Source of the DNA: Pyxidicoccus caerfyrddinensis
GTDB lineage: Bacteria > Myxococcota > Myxococcia > Myxococcales > Myxococcaceae
Reading direction: 5' to 3'
DNA: 64,000 nucleotides
Assembly: GCF_010894405.1 (NCBI RefSeq)
Contig: NZ_JAAIYA010000037.1
Span: forward strand, 1-64,000
How positions within the stretch are numbered: the stretch's first letter is position 1; the number at the start of each line of letters is the position of its first letter. The position numbers and the translations under genes were made by a program. Positions 44,638-53,388 of the stretch are shown here, piece by piece. The notes below the pieces were generated by a model, which was not told the DNA's origin, did no database searches, and saw only the letters and a list, made by a program, of their open reading frames with translations.

Positions 44638-45261
44638 ATGGACACGCTCGAGGCACGGATGGAGCGGCTGGAGCGCCGCTGCCGGCGGTGGCAGGGGCTG
44701 ACCTTCGTCGCGCTCGCACTGGCCGGACTGGGACTGGGCGCCGCGGCGCTGCGGGATTCGGCGGTGCCGACCGGGGAGCTGGTGGCGTCCCGGCTGGTGC
44801 TCACCGATACCCGCGGGCGCACGCGCGCCACCCTGGGCACCGACGAGGGAGGCAACGCGGCCCTGGTGCTGCGCGACGGCGAGGGCAGGCCGCGCGCACT
44901 GCTGGGCGTGGGCGTGGACGGCTCGCCCCGGCTGCGCTTCTCCACCGCGGCCGGTGAGTCGCTGGCGGAGCTCACCGTGTACTCGGACGAGGCGCCGCGC
45001 CTGACGCTGTCCAAGCCCGGCGGCGCGGACCTGTTCTCCGTGGGGCTCCAGGTGGATGGCTCGTCGCGGCTGGAGTTGGCGGATGCCAATGGGCGGCCGC
45101 GCGCGATTCTGGGCGCGGACGAGCACGGCGCGCCCAACCTGCTGCTGGTGGACCGGCGCGGTCAGGCTCGCGTGGCGCTGCGGGTGAATGCGTCCGACGC
45201 GGCCAGCCTGGTGGTGGAAGGGCGCGACGGCGAGGTGTTCCGCGCGCCCGGCGTGCAGTGA
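44638..45261 (+). CDS. Membrane-anchored protein of seven 23-residue repeats
   Basis: This 207-residue protein starts at ATG 44638 after AGGAGG (44625-44630). It has a charged coiled-coil-like start (M-D-T-L-E-A-R-M-E-R-L-E-R-R), one membrane helix (about 22-40), then repeats with exact 23-residue spacing of the type L-x-L-x-D-x-x-G-R-x-R-A-x-L-G-x-x-x-D-G-x-x. Six units are complete and a seventh is partial. Such repeats suggest a beta-solenoid or trimeric fibre facing the periplasm. No named family. Confidence 0.72.
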   Translation: MDTLEARMERLERRCRRWQGLTFVALALAGLGLGAAALRDSAVPTGELVASRLVLTDTRGRTRATLGTDEGGNAALVLRDGEGRPRALLGVGVDGSPRLRFSTAAGESLAELTVYSDEAPRLTLSKPGGADLFSVGLQVDGSSRLELADANGRPRAILGADEHGAPNLLLVDRRGQARVALRVNASDAASLVVEGRDGEVFRAPGVQ

Positions 45262-45268
45262 CGGCGCG

Positions 45269-45781
45269 TCACGGCTTCGGGGGCACTACCTTGTAGCCGC
45301 GCTGGAGGAGGGGGGAGAGCCTGTCGGAGATGTCCCAGGCCTCCACCACCTTGCCGTCGCGCATGCGGTACAGCGAGTGCCCGTTGAGCAGGAGCGGCTT
45401 CGGCTTGCCCGTCTCGTCCAGGTTCTTCGGGTCCGAGCCCAGGGCCTTCCAGTGCACCACCACCAGGTCGCCGTCCGCGACGAGGTGGAGGATGTCGAAC
45501 TTGAGGTCGGGGAACTGCTGGAAGCTGGCCTCGGCCTGCTGGCGCACCAGGGCCGGGCCCACGGCGTCCGGCGGCGTGCCCGGTGAGTGGTCCACGAAGT
45601 CCTGGGCGATGTACTCGGGGATGCGGTCCAGCTTGCGCAGGTTGTAGAGCTCCTCGGTGAGCAGCCGCGCGCGCTCCTTGTTCTGCGCTTCCAGCGCGGC
45701 GGTGCGCTCCACGGGAGACAGGGTGGCGCAGCCGGACAGCCACCCCAGGGCACAGAGCCACAGCGTCACATGTCGGGTCAT
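45269..45781 (-). CDS. SnoaL/NTF2-like lipoprotein
   Basis: This 170-residue protein has a lipobox L-S-G-C at about residue 18, then a SnoaL-like cone fold: Y-I-A-Q-D-F-V-D-H-S-P-G near 57, F-P-D-L-K-F-D-I-L-H-L-V-A-D-G-D near 90 and D-G-K-V-V-E-A-W-D-I near 143. Members are hydrolases, isomerases or binding proteins; substrate unknown. It converges with the repeat protein gene, seven bases away. Confidence 0.78.
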   Translation of the reverse strand: MTRHVTLWLCALGWLSGCATLSPVERTAALEAQNKERARLLTEELYNLRKLDRIPEYIAQDFVDHSPGTPPDAVGPALVRQQAEASFQQFPDLKFDILHLVADGDLVVVHWKALGSDPKNLDETGKPKPLLLNGHSLYRMRDGKVVEAWDISDRLSPLLQRGYKVVPPKP

Positions 45782-45992
45782 GGGGACGGGGAGTCTGCCC
45801 GGGCCATCGCAAGCCCGTCAGCGCCCCGGCCCCGCAACCGTTCACCTCAGGGCGCCCCATGGGGGCGAGAGGCGGGAGTCCTGTTGGATCCTCTGCACAC
45901 CCCGGTGCGTGAGCCAGTCCTTCCCCGACTGGGGGCCGGTGCGATAAGCGGGACTATCGCCGTACCGCATCGACTCTGGGAGCGAGTCCGTC

Positions 45993-47084
45993 ATGGCCCA
46001 ACTCGAGAAGCTGACCATCAAGGGCTTCAAGTCGATCCGGTCGCTAGAAGGGCTGGAGCTTCGTCAGCTCAACGTGCTCATCGGTGCGAACAGCGCGGGC
46101 AAGAGCAACTTCATCGCCTTCTTCCGGCTCTTGAATGAGCTGATCGAAGGTCGGCTCCAGCTCCATGTGGCTCAGCGCGGGGGGCCGGACGCGCTGCTGC
46201 ACTATGGGCGGCGAACGACTCCTGAACTCAAGGCCGAGCTCTACTTTGGACAGAACGGGTACGTCTTCAGCCTCGTGCCCACGGTGGATAACCGGCTGAT
46301 CTTCCTAGAGGAGTCAGCCTCGTTCATCACTCGCGAGGGAATACCCTTTAAGTGGGCTCTGGTGCCTGGCCATACAGAGAGCCAGGTGCCCAGCGCTCAG
46401 CACGAGGTGGTTCCAATATACACCACGATCCTTCCCGCTCTCCGGGCCTGGCGCGTCTACCACTTCCACGACACGAGCGACGCGGCGAACGTCAAGCGGG
46501 TAGGCGCTCTCAACGACAACCTCTTCTTGCGCGCGGACGCGGGCAATCTGGCAGCCTTCCTCTATCGATTGCAGGTGCAGCACCGGGCTGAGTACGAGCG
46601 CATCCGCGACGCGGTCCGGCAGGTGATGCCTTCCTTTGACGACTTCCTGCTGCGCCCCTCGCCGCTCGCCCCCAACTCCATCGAGCTGGAGTGGCGGGAG
46701 CAGGGCTCCGACTTTCCATTCCTGGCGCACCAGCTCTCTGACGGGACGTTGAGGTTCATCTGCCTCGCGACGTTGCTGCTTCAGCCCGAGCTGCCGTCCA
46801 CCATCCTCATCGACGAGCCGGAGCTGGGCCTTCATCCCTACGCCATCAACGTCCTGGCCTCCCTGCTGCGAAGCGCTTCGACCCGGACCCAGCTCATCCT
46901 CGCCACCCAATCCGTCACCCTCATCGACCTGCTGGAATTGGAGGACCTCATCGTCGTGGAGCGGCGCGGCGGGCAGTCGACGTTCAAGCGGCTCTCCTCC
47001 TTGGAGTTCGCGCAGTGGATGGAGGAGTACAGCCTGGGCGAGCTGTGGATGAAGAACGTCCTGGGGGGGAGGCCCTCCCGGTGA
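45993..47084 (+). CDS. AAA/ABC-type ATPase (AAA_21), first gene of a two-gene candidate defence module
   Basis: This 363-residue OLD/RecF-like ATPase has Walker A G-A-N-S-A-G-K-S-N-F (about residues 31-40), the ABC-type signature L-S-D-G-T-L-R near 250, Walker B T-I-L-I-D-E-P-E-L-G-L-H-P near 269-281 and a switch region I-L-A-T-Q-S near 305. It is translationally coupled to the DUF4276 gene by a GTGA overlap. ABC-ATPase plus TOPRIM-like pairs are common in phage-defence systems (OLD, Gabija, PARIS, AbiL). Codon use is less GC-biased than its neighbours (for example ATA codons), suggesting transfer. GGGAG precedes the ATG. Confidence 0.88.
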   Translation: MAQLEKLTIKGFKSIRSLEGLELRQLNVLIGANSAGKSNFIAFFRLLNELIEGRLQLHVAQRGGPDALLHYGRRTTPELKAELYFGQNGYVFSLVPTVDNRLIFLEESASFITREGIPFKWALVPGHTESQVPSAQHEVVPIYTTILPALRAWRVYHFHDTSDAANVKRVGALNDNLFLRADAGNLAAFLYRLQVQHRAEYERIRDAVRQVMPSFDDFLLRPSPLAPNSIELEWREQGSDFPFLAHQLSDGTLRFICLATLLLQPELPSTILIDEPELGLHPYAINVLASLLRSASTRTQLILATQSVTLIDLLELEDLIVVERRGGQSTFKRLSSLEFAQWMEEYSLGELWMKNVLGGRPSR

Positions 47085-47779
47085 TTCGGCTGAACATCAT
47101 CGTCGAGGGACAGACCGAGGAGACCTTCGTGCGGGATCTACTCGCTCCCCACCTGGGAGAGCATCAGGTCTTCACGGTGGCCCGTTGTGTCGAGACGGGG
47201 CGCCGCAAGCAGCGCATCTACCGGGGCGGGCTGCTCAGCTATGCCAAGGCACGGCAGGACATCCAGCGCTGGCTGTCACAGGACCCTCAGGCGCTCGTCT
47301 CCACCATGTTCGACTACTACGCCCTGCCCGATGATTTCCCGCAGCCAGCTGTGCCTCGGGGCGGCACCCCCATCCTGGAATGGGTAGCGAGGCTGGAGGC
47401 GGCCCTGGCCGCCGATATAGGAGGGGGCTCCCGCTTCGTTCCGTACATCCAGGCCCACGAGTTCGAGGCGCTCCTCTTCAGTGACGTGGAGGCGACGAGC
47501 CAGGTCCTCGGCGCCAACCCCGCCCAGCTTCAGCAGCTCCAGAAGATTCGCGGCGCCTTCGAGACGCCCGAGCACATCAACGACTCACCGGAGACCGCTC
47601 CATCCAAGCGGCTCATCCAGCTCTTTCCCGCGTACGACAAGACCTTCTTCGGCCCGGCGGCGGTAAGCCGGATTGGCCTGACCGCGGTCCGGCGGGAATG
47701 CCCTCACTTCGCGAGCTGGATGACGCGCCTGGAGCGGCTGTCCGCCCAGCCTGCGGACGGCGAAGCCACCGGAGGGTGA
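47081..47779 (+). CDS. DUF4276 (TOPRIM-like) protein, partner of the ATPase
   Basis: This 232-residue protein starts at GTG 47081, overlapping the ATPase stop, with a strong ribosome site (GGGGGGGAGG, 47063-47072). It opens I-R-L-N-I-I-V-E-G-Q-T-E-E-T-F-V, the glutamate motif of TOPRIM-like nucleases, and has the DUF4276 block A-H-E-F-E-A-L-L-F-S-D near residue 125. It may be the nuclease or toxic effector unleashed by the ATPase on phage infection. Function is inferred from family and pairing. Confidence 0.84.
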   Translation: MIRLNIIVEGQTEETFVRDLLAPHLGEHQVFTVARCVETGRRKQRIYRGGLLSYAKARQDIQRWLSQDPQALVSTMFDYYALPDDFPQPAVPRGGTPILEWVARLEAALAADIGGGSRFVPYIQAHEFEALLFSDVEATSQVLGANPAQLQQLQKIRGAFETPEHINDSPETAPSKRLIQLFPAYDKTFFGPAAVSRIGLTAVRRECPHFASWMTRLERLSAQPADGEATGG

Positions 47780-47795
47780 ACCCCGGCGGCTGGAG

Positions 47796-50135
47796 TCATG
47801 GCGCCAGCCGGCCCAGGCCGATGGGCGCGGCGAGGCTGGTGTCCGGAATCCCAAACGCGTCCACCAGCGCCACCGCGTCCGGCCGCACCTCCGCGCACAG
47901 TCGCTCCACCTCCTTGCGGATGGCCTTCGCCTTGGACCCCTCCAGGAGCCCGTGCTCCAGGAACCAGCCGCTGGCCGACTCCAGGCACGACAGGCCATAG
48001 AGGTCGCACAGCCGTCCCAGCACCGTCTTCAGCCCCGGCTCCTGCACCGCCGCCACGCCCTTGAGGAACTGCTCCAGCACCAGCCGCTCCACGTGCGCGT
48101 GCGCCAGCGCCAGCAGGTGCTCCTGGCATTGGTTGAAGGCCTCGAAGGCCTCCACTCCCGCGCCCAGCCGCTTGCGCAGCCGCCGCGACACCGAGGCCAG
48201 CAGGTCCTCTTCGCGGTAGCGCAGCACGCGGAGCTGGAAGTCGCCGTCGCGCAGGTGCTCGCTCTCCGTGCGGCGCGTGCTGAAGGGGTTGCGCTCCACC
48301 ACCCCCACGGCCCGGTCCGCCAGGAGCTTCAGCACCGCGAAGACGCGGTCGTCCTCGAAGCGCTGCCGGTAGCCCGTGAGCAGGCCCTTGGCGACGAGCT
48401 GCATCAGCACCGTGTTGTCGCCCTCGAAGGTGGTGAACACGTCCGTGTCCGCCTTCAGCGCCGGCACCCGGTTGGCCGTCAGGTAGCCCTGGCCGCCGCA
48501 TGCCTCGCGCGCCTCCTGGAGCACCGCCGTGGTGTGCCACGAGGCGTACGCCTTGAGGCCCGCCGCCAGGGACTCCACTTCGCGCGCGTCCTCCTCCGTG
48601 CGCTTCACGTACCGCTCCACCAGGTACTCCAGCGCGAAGTCCAGCGCGTACGTCTTCGCCAGCGGCTTCAAGAGCCGCAGCTGGTGCGTCTGGTGGTCCA
48701 GCAGCCGCACCTCCTGCGCGCCCACCGGGCCGAACTGGCGCCGCATGTCGCCGTAGCGCACGGCAATGGTGAGGCCGCTCTTGGCCGCGCTCAGCGCCGC
48801 GCACGCCACGCTCACCCGGCCCGCCACCAGCGTGCCCAGCATGGTGAAGAAGCGCTTCGAGTCCCCGGGGATGGTGCTGTGGTACTCGCCCTTCGCGTCC
48901 ACCTGGCCGAAGCGGTCCAGCAGGTTCTCTCGCGGGACGCGCACGTGGTCGAACCAGATGCGGCCGTTGTCCACGCCGTTGAGGCCCATCTTCTCGCCGC
49001 AGTCTTCGATGCGGACTCCCGGCAGCACCTTGCCGTGCGTGTCGCGCAGCGGCACCAGCAGCGCGTGGACACCGAGCGCCTTGCCGCCCACCTCCAGCTG
49101 GGCGAAGACCGTGGCGAGGCGCCCGTGGCGCGCGGCGTTGCCAATCCACTCCTTGCGCGCGCCGTCCGAGGGCGTGTGCACGATGAACTCGCCGGCCTCC
49201 GCGTCGTAGCGGGCCGTCGTCTCCACGTCGCGCACGTTGGAGCCGTGGCGCAGCTCGCTCATGGCGAAGCAGCCGGGCAGCTCCAGCGAGGCCACCTTCG
49301 GCAGGTACTCGCGGTGGTGCCGCTCCGTGCCGAGGAAGAGGATGCTCGCGCCGAAGAGGCCGAAGTGCACGCCCGCCTTCACCACGAGGCTCAAGTCGAA
49401 GAAGGCCAGCGTCTCGAACGCGGCGATGAAGGCGCCCAGGTCCGCGCGCGTCTCGTCCCCTTCCGGGTAGGCGATGCGGCCCAGCCCCTGGTCCGCCAGC
49501 GACTTCAGCCAGGAGAACACCTTGTCGCGGTACGCGTCCGTGTCGTGCGTGTCCGCGTACCGGAAGGCCGGCGCCTCCAGCCACGCTCGCACCTTCTGGC
49601 GGGCCTCGGGGTACTTGCGGTCCAGCACCGCGCGCAGCGCCTCCGGGTCGAAGGAGGTCGTCTCCGTGGGGCCGTGGCGCACCGGCGCGGGGGCGGCGGC
49701 GGGCACCAGGGAGCGCACCGCCTCCCTGCCGGAGATGCCCAGCGAGTCCTCCATCTGCTTCAGCGCGCGCGCCAGCTCCGGCATGGGCGCAGGCAGCCCG
49801 TCCTTCCCCGACACCACTTCCGCCAGCTGCGCGCCCAGCTCCGCGAGACTCTGCTGCCCACTATGGGACAGTTGCTCGGCGGTGCGTTGGATGTGCTCCC
49901 GCACCGCCGCGAGCTCGGCCGCGCTCGGAGGGAAGACGGGGTCCAGCCAGCGGGCCAGCACCATGTTGGAGCGCAAGTCCAACCAGGGCTGCTGGCGGGC
50001 CGCGTCGCCGAGCGCGCGCAGCTCCTCGTGGCTCAGCTCGCCGTCCGTCCAGGCGACGTACAGCATGGGCACCAGCGGCGCGAGGCGGGGAAGTGAGAGC
50101 AGCTCGTGCGCCGTCGGACGGGTGTCTTCCACCAT
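47796..50135 (-). CDS. Acyl-CoA oxidase-like dehydrogenase with N-terminal TerB-like domain
   Basis: This 779-residue protein combines two parts. Residues about 12-75 look like a TerB domain (M-L-Y-V-A-W-T-D-G-E-L-S-H-E-E). From about 145 it is an acyl-CoA dehydrogenase/oxidase of the peroxisomal-ACOX type: F-A-M-S-E-L-R-H-G-S-N-V near 290, G-L-N-G-V-D-N-G-R-I near 380, E-A-C-G-G-Q-G-Y-L near 545 and F-E-G-D-N-T-V-L near 573, then the ACOX C-terminal helical domain. It would oxidise acyl-CoA to enoyl-CoA, perhaps passing electrons to oxygen. ATG at 50135 has GGAGA upstream; the longer frame is not used. Confidence 0.85.
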   Translation of the reverse strand: MVEDTRPTAHELLSLPRLAPLVPMLYVAWTDGELSHEELRALGDAARQQPWLDLRSNMVLARWLDPVFPPSAAELAAVREHIQRTAEQLSHSGQQSLAELGAQLAEVVSGKDGLPAPMPELARALKQMEDSLGISGREAVRSLVPAAAPAPVRHGPTETTSFDPEALRAVLDRKYPEARQKVRAWLEAPAFRYADTHDTDAYRDKVFSWLKSLADQGLGRIAYPEGDETRADLGAFIAAFETLAFFDLSLVVKAGVHFGLFGASILFLGTERHHREYLPKVASLELPGCFAMSELRHGSNVRDVETTARYDAEAGEFIVHTPSDGARKEWIGNAARHGRLATVFAQLEVGGKALGVHALLVPLRDTHGKVLPGVRIEDCGEKMGLNGVDNGRIWFDHVRVPRENLLDRFGQVDAKGEYHSTIPGDSKRFFTMLGTLVAGRVSVACAALSAAKSGLTIAVRYGDMRRQFGPVGAQEVRLLDHQTHQLRLLKPLAKTYALDFALEYLVERYVKRTEEDAREVESLAAGLKAYASWHTTAVLQEAREACGGQGYLTANRVPALKADTDVFTTFEGDNTVLMQLVAKGLLTGYRQRFEDDRVFAVLKLLADRAVGVVERNPFSTRRTESEHLRDGDFQLRVLRYREEDLLASVSRRLRKRLGAGVEAFEAFNQCQEHLLALAHAHVERLVLEQFLKGVAAVQEPGLKTVLGRLCDLYGLSCLESASGWFLEHGLLEGSKAKAIRKEVERLCAEVRPDAVALVDAFGIPDTSLAAPIGLGRLAP

Positions 50136-50277
50136 GGTTGGCTCTCCAGGAGGCGAGGGGACGGGCGCAGTGTGGCCAGCCCGCTCCCTCGCGGCAATGG
50201 GAGAGCGTGCCCTTTCGGCGGGCAGGCGGGCGAGCGTTCGGTGGCAGGGGCAGGGAAGCGTCCCCACGTTGCGGCGC

Positions 50278-51561
50278 ATGGACGAAATGCAGGAACTGGA
50301 GGAGATGGTGCCCCAGGCGGGCTCGCACTTCCTCGACAGCGACAAGGAGCGGGCCCGGCACGAGATGCGGGGGCCTTTCGAGTTGCCCCCCGGGCCCGAG
50401 GGGTTTTCCTTCTCGCTCTACCAGTCCGTGGGCGTGGGGATGATTCCCGGCCACAAGCTGGAGCTGCTGGAGAACGGCACTGTCTTCGAGCGCATGCTGC
50501 AGGACATCCGCGGCGCGAAGCAGAGCATCCACATCCTCGTCTACATCTGGCGGCCCTGCGAGCTGTCGGACCGCATCGTCGAGGCGCTGGTGGAGCGCTC
50601 GCGCGCGGGCGTGCAGTGCCGCGTGGTGGTGGACCCGGTGGGCAGCGAAGAGGTCAGCGGGGACAAGGACTTCGACCTGCAGGTGGAGAAGCGGCTCACC
50701 GAGGCCGGCGTGGAGGTGCACTACTACCGGCTGCTCGCGGGCAAGGTGGTGGGCCGGCTCCTGGGGCGCACCCACAACAAGATTGTCGTCGTCGATGGGC
50801 GCATCGGCTACACGGGCGGCTTCGGCATCTGGAAGGTGTGGGAGGGCGACGGCCTCAAGCCCGAGGAGTGGCGCGACACCAACGTGCGCGTCGAGGGCTC
50901 CGAGGTGCGCCGCATGCAGCTGTCCTTCTCACGCCACTGGCAGGAGTCCGGTGGCGGGCTGCTGCCGCCGAGCGCCTTCCCGGAGGTGGAGGACCAGGAG
51001 TCGGAGGGGCCTGCGAGCGCGGGCTTCGTCGACAGCGCGGGCAAGCTGGGCGTCACGGATGCCGAGCGCATGGTCCGCCTCGTCATCGCCGCCGCGCGCG
51101 AGCGGCTGTGGATTGCCAACGCGTACTTCACCCCGCCCAACGCGATTCTGGAGCAGCTCGAGGAGAAGTGCCGGCAGGGCGTGGAGATTCGCGTGCTCGG
51201 GCCCGGGCCCATCCACGACGTGCCCATCATCCGCGCGTCGCAGCGCTCCACGTACGAGCGACTGCTGGATGCGGGCGTGCGCATCTGGGAGTACCAGCCG
51301 TCGATGCTCCACTCGAAGACCATCATCGTCGACGACTGGCTCGCGGTGGTGGGCTCCACCAACCTGGACGTGCTGTCGCTCAACAAGCTGGGTGAGGGCT
51401 CGCTGGTGATGAGCGACCCGGAGTTCGTCCGGAAGCTGGAGCGGTGCTGGGCGAAGGACCTGCGCCACTCGAAGGAAATCACCCTGGAGAACGGGGGCCG
51501 TACCAACCCGTGGCGACGCCTGGCCCGGCGGACCACGCAGCTGGTGGGGCGGGACCGGTAG
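50278..51561 (+). CDS. Phospholipase-D-family enzyme (cardiolipin synthase-like)
   Basis: This 427-residue cytoplasmic enzyme has two HKD motifs: H-N-K-I-V-V-V-D-G near residue 165 and H-S-K-T-I-I-V-D-D near 345, each followed by the G-S/G-G partner (Y-T-G-G-F-G, V-G-S-T-N). This layout fits cardiolipin synthases (ClsB/ClsC type), which join phosphatidylglycerol to another phospholipid. There are no membrane helices, which favours the ClsB-like form. Start ATG 50278; an upstream frame is antisense to the oxidase gene. Confidence 0.86.
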   Translation: MDEMQELEEMVPQAGSHFLDSDKERARHEMRGPFELPPGPEGFSFSLYQSVGVGMIPGHKLELLENGTVFERMLQDIRGAKQSIHILVYIWRPCELSDRIVEALVERSRAGVQCRVVVDPVGSEEVSGDKDFDLQVEKRLTEAGVEVHYYRLLAGKVVGRLLGRTHNKIVVVDGRIGYTGGFGIWKVWEGDGLKPEEWRDTNVRVEGSEVRRMQLSFSRHWQESGGGLLPPSAFPEVEDQESEGPASAGFVDSAGKLGVTDAERMVRLVIAAARERLWIANAYFTPPNAILEQLEEKCRQGVEIRVLGPGPIHDVPIIRASQRSTYERLLDAGVRIWEYQPSMLHSKTIIVDDWLAVVGSTNLDVLSLNKLGEGSLVMSDPEFVRKLERCWAKDLRHSKEITLENGGRTNPWRRLARRTTQLVGRDR

Positions 51562-51567
51562 CCCGCT

Positions 51568-52365
51568 TCAGCGCGGGTCCGTCACGCCCACCTGACGGCA
51601 GTACTTCAGCACCGGGCACGTGGAGCACCTGGGCCGCGTGCCCGTGCACACGTGCTTGCCGAAGGGCACCAGCAGCCGGTTGATTTCCACCCAGTACGCG
51701 CGGGGCAGCTGCGTCTCCAGCGCGGCCAGCGTCTGCTCCGGCGAGCGGGCGCGCACGTAGCCCCACCGGTTCGTCACGCGGTGCACGTGGATGTCCACGC
51801 TGATGGCCTCGTGCCCGCAGGCGATGCCGAGCGCCAGGTGCGCGCACTTGGGGCCCACGCCCTTGAAGGACTGGAGCACCTGCGCGTCACACGGCAGCGT
51901 GCCGCCGAACTCGTCGCGCGTGCGCACGGCGATGGCGTGGAGTTGACGCGCCTTCGGCTCGTGGAAGGTGACGGGCTGGATGATGTCGTCAATCTCATCG
52001 GGAGTGAGCCGGGCCAGGGCGTCGGGCGTGGACGCGCGGCCCAGCAACGCGAGCGATACCGGCAGGCTCACCTCGTCCCGCGTGCGGATGGAGAGGATGC
52101 AGGCCACGAGTTGCTCGAAGAGCGAGTCATGCCCGTTGGCGGCCAGCGCGAACATCGCGGCGTCCGCGAAGTGGCGGACCTCCTCGCGGATGCGACCAAG
52201 CACCTCGTCGATGTCGAAGGGGGCCTTGTCCTCGCGGGGCGGCGGCTCGGCCACCACCCCCGGGGACGGAAGCTGCTCCAGCTCCGGGGGCTGGCGGACC
52301 GTGCGCGCACTCACCCTCGTGGGGGCGCGCCGGCTGGACGTCCTGCTATTTCGCGTCGACGTCAT
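51568..52365 (-). CDS. nth: Endonuclease III (DNA glycosylase/AP lyase)
   Basis: This 265-residue repair enzyme removes oxidised pyrimidines and cleaves the abasic site. It has the helix-hairpin-helix F-K-G-V-G-P-K-C-A (catalytic Lys in V-G-P-K), the catalytic Asp in S-V-D-I-H-V-H-R-V, and the C-terminal 4Fe-4S motif C-x6-C-x2-C-x5-C (C-T-G-T-R-P-R-C-S-T-C-P-V-L-K-Y-C). The first 50 residues are a low-complexity Arg/Ser/Pro extension not usual for the family. It overlaps the small upstream gene by 20 bases and is probably coupled to it. Confidence 0.9.
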   Translation of the reverse strand: MTSTRNSRTSSRRAPTRVSARTVRQPPELEQLPSPGVVAEPPPREDKAPFDIDEVLGRIREEVRHFADAAMFALAANGHDSLFEQLVACILSIRTRDEVSLPVSLALLGRASTPDALARLTPDEIDDIIQPVTFHEPKARQLHAIAVRTRDEFGGTLPCDAQVLQSFKGVGPKCAHLALGIACGHEAISVDIHVHRVTNRWGYVRARSPEQTLAALETQLPRAYWVEINRLLVPFGKHVCTGTRPRCSTCPVLKYCRQVGVTDPR

Positions 52366-52552
52366 CCGAGCGCGCTTCGCTGCTCTTGTTGGGGCCACCG
52401 TGGGTGCCGAAGTCCCCCGCGTTGCGATTGGCGGGGTAGACGTCCGTGTCTTCCCGGCGCTCACGCCCCTGGCCCGACACGTCTCCGGAGTCCGCCCTTC
52501 GGGGTTGGGTCTCCGGTGCGTTCGCTCGTCCCTTGTCCTGCTTCTTCGCCAT
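52346..52552 (-). CDS. Small hydrophilic protein, 68 residues, overlapping nth
   Basis: The ATG at 52552 has an ideal ribosome site (AGGAGG six bases upstream). The product (M-A-K-K-Q-D-K-G-R-A-N ... D-V-D-A-K) is strongly charged and Gly-rich with no hydrophobic core, probably disordered. The 3' end overlaps the start of nth by 20 bases. No family was named. Confidence 0.65.
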   Translation of the reverse strand: MAKKQDKGRANAPETQPRRADSGDVSGQGRERREDTDVYPANRNAGDFGTHGGPNKSSEARSDDVDAK

Positions 52553-52672
52553 GGTCTGCCTCCTGGGTCCCCCAAAGGTGGGGACGACGGAGGACATGGC
52601 CCCGGTTCGCTCCGGGGCCCGCTGGTAGGGCAGGGGAGCGAGGGTCTGTTGACGGAGAGGTGACCTGGAAGT

Positions 52673-53185
52673 TCAGGCGGGCGGCTTCGTCAGGTCCAGC
52701 GCGTACCAGTTGTCGCAGCCGAAGTGGCCCGTCTTGCCCATGGGCGCGCACAGTGACTCGAAGCCCAGGCGCCGGTAGAGCTTCTGCGCTTGCTTCATTC
52801 CCGCGAGCGTCTCCAGGTAGCAGCGCTGGAAGCCCGCCTCGCGCGCGAAGGCCAGGCAGTGGCGGAGCATGCGCTCGCCCGCTCCCAGGCCACGGGCCTC
52901 GGGGAGGAAGTACATCTTGCGCAGCTCGCAGACGCCGGGGTCTCCACCTTCCAGTGGAGCGATTCCGGCGCCGCCGATGACGTGGCCGTTCCGCTCCACC
53001 ACGAAGTAGGCATGACGGGGACGCGAGTAGGCCGCGCTCATCGTCGCCACCTCCGGGTCGTGGATGGCGAAGCCGGGGCCGTCCGCGCCGAACTCCGGCA
53101 TCACCGTGCGGATGATGGAGGCCACCGCCGCGTCGTCCCGGGGCTCGATGGGACGGAGGACCAGGGTTTCCGTGCTCGTGCTCAT
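52673..53185 (-). CDS. GNAT-family N-acetyltransferase
   Basis: This 170-residue protein has the GNAT fold: L-R-P-I-E-P-R-D-D at the start, G-G-A-G-I-A-P-L near residue 70, E-L-R-K-M-Y-F-L-P near 86 and the acetyl-CoA loop A-R-G-L-G-A-G-E-R-M-L near 97. Y-R-R-L-G-F-E is at the end of the core. The acceptor is unknown. ATG at 53185 is preferred over a 38-codon longer frame. It is divergent from the giant membrane protein gene, with palindromic sites between them. Confidence 0.88.
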   Translation of the reverse strand: MSTSTETLVLRPIEPRDDAAVASIIRTVMPEFGADGPGFAIHDPEVATMSAAYSRPRHAYFVVERNGHVIGGAGIAPLEGGDPGVCELRKMYFLPEARGLGAGERMLRHCLAFAREAGFQRCYLETLAGMKQAQKLYRRLGFESLCAPMGKTGHFGCDNWYALDLTKPPA

Positions 53186-53251
53186 GGGGACCGCAACGTT
53201 CCACAGCCCGCGCCGGAGGGCCAGCGGCCGCGTGAGGTGCGTTCCGGAGCG

Positions 53252-53307
53252 CGCACCCGGTGTGCACCCCGGTGCACAGGTGACACCGGGACGATGCACC
53301 GGTGCAT
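53252..53307. promoter_or_regulatory. Cluster of TGCACC-GGTGCA operators between the GNAT and giant membrane protein genes
   Basis: Two near-perfect palindromes share the half-site TGCACC: GTGCACC-CC-GGTGCAC (53262-53277) and ATGCACCGGTGCAT (53294-53307). Their centres are 31 bases apart, three helical turns. A weaker third copy (GCACCCGGTGTGC) overlaps the first at 53252-53264. The cluster lies 67-122 bases upstream of the GNAT start and 82-137 bases upstream of the membrane-protein start. A dimeric repressor or activator should bind cooperatively; it is not encoded next door. Confidence 0.6.
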
Positions 53308-53388
53308 GGCGTCCCAGAGGGGGCTGATTTCCATGGGCCTGGATTCCGGGGCATCCTCCGTGGCACGTCCGTTGTATCGAGGGGGGAT

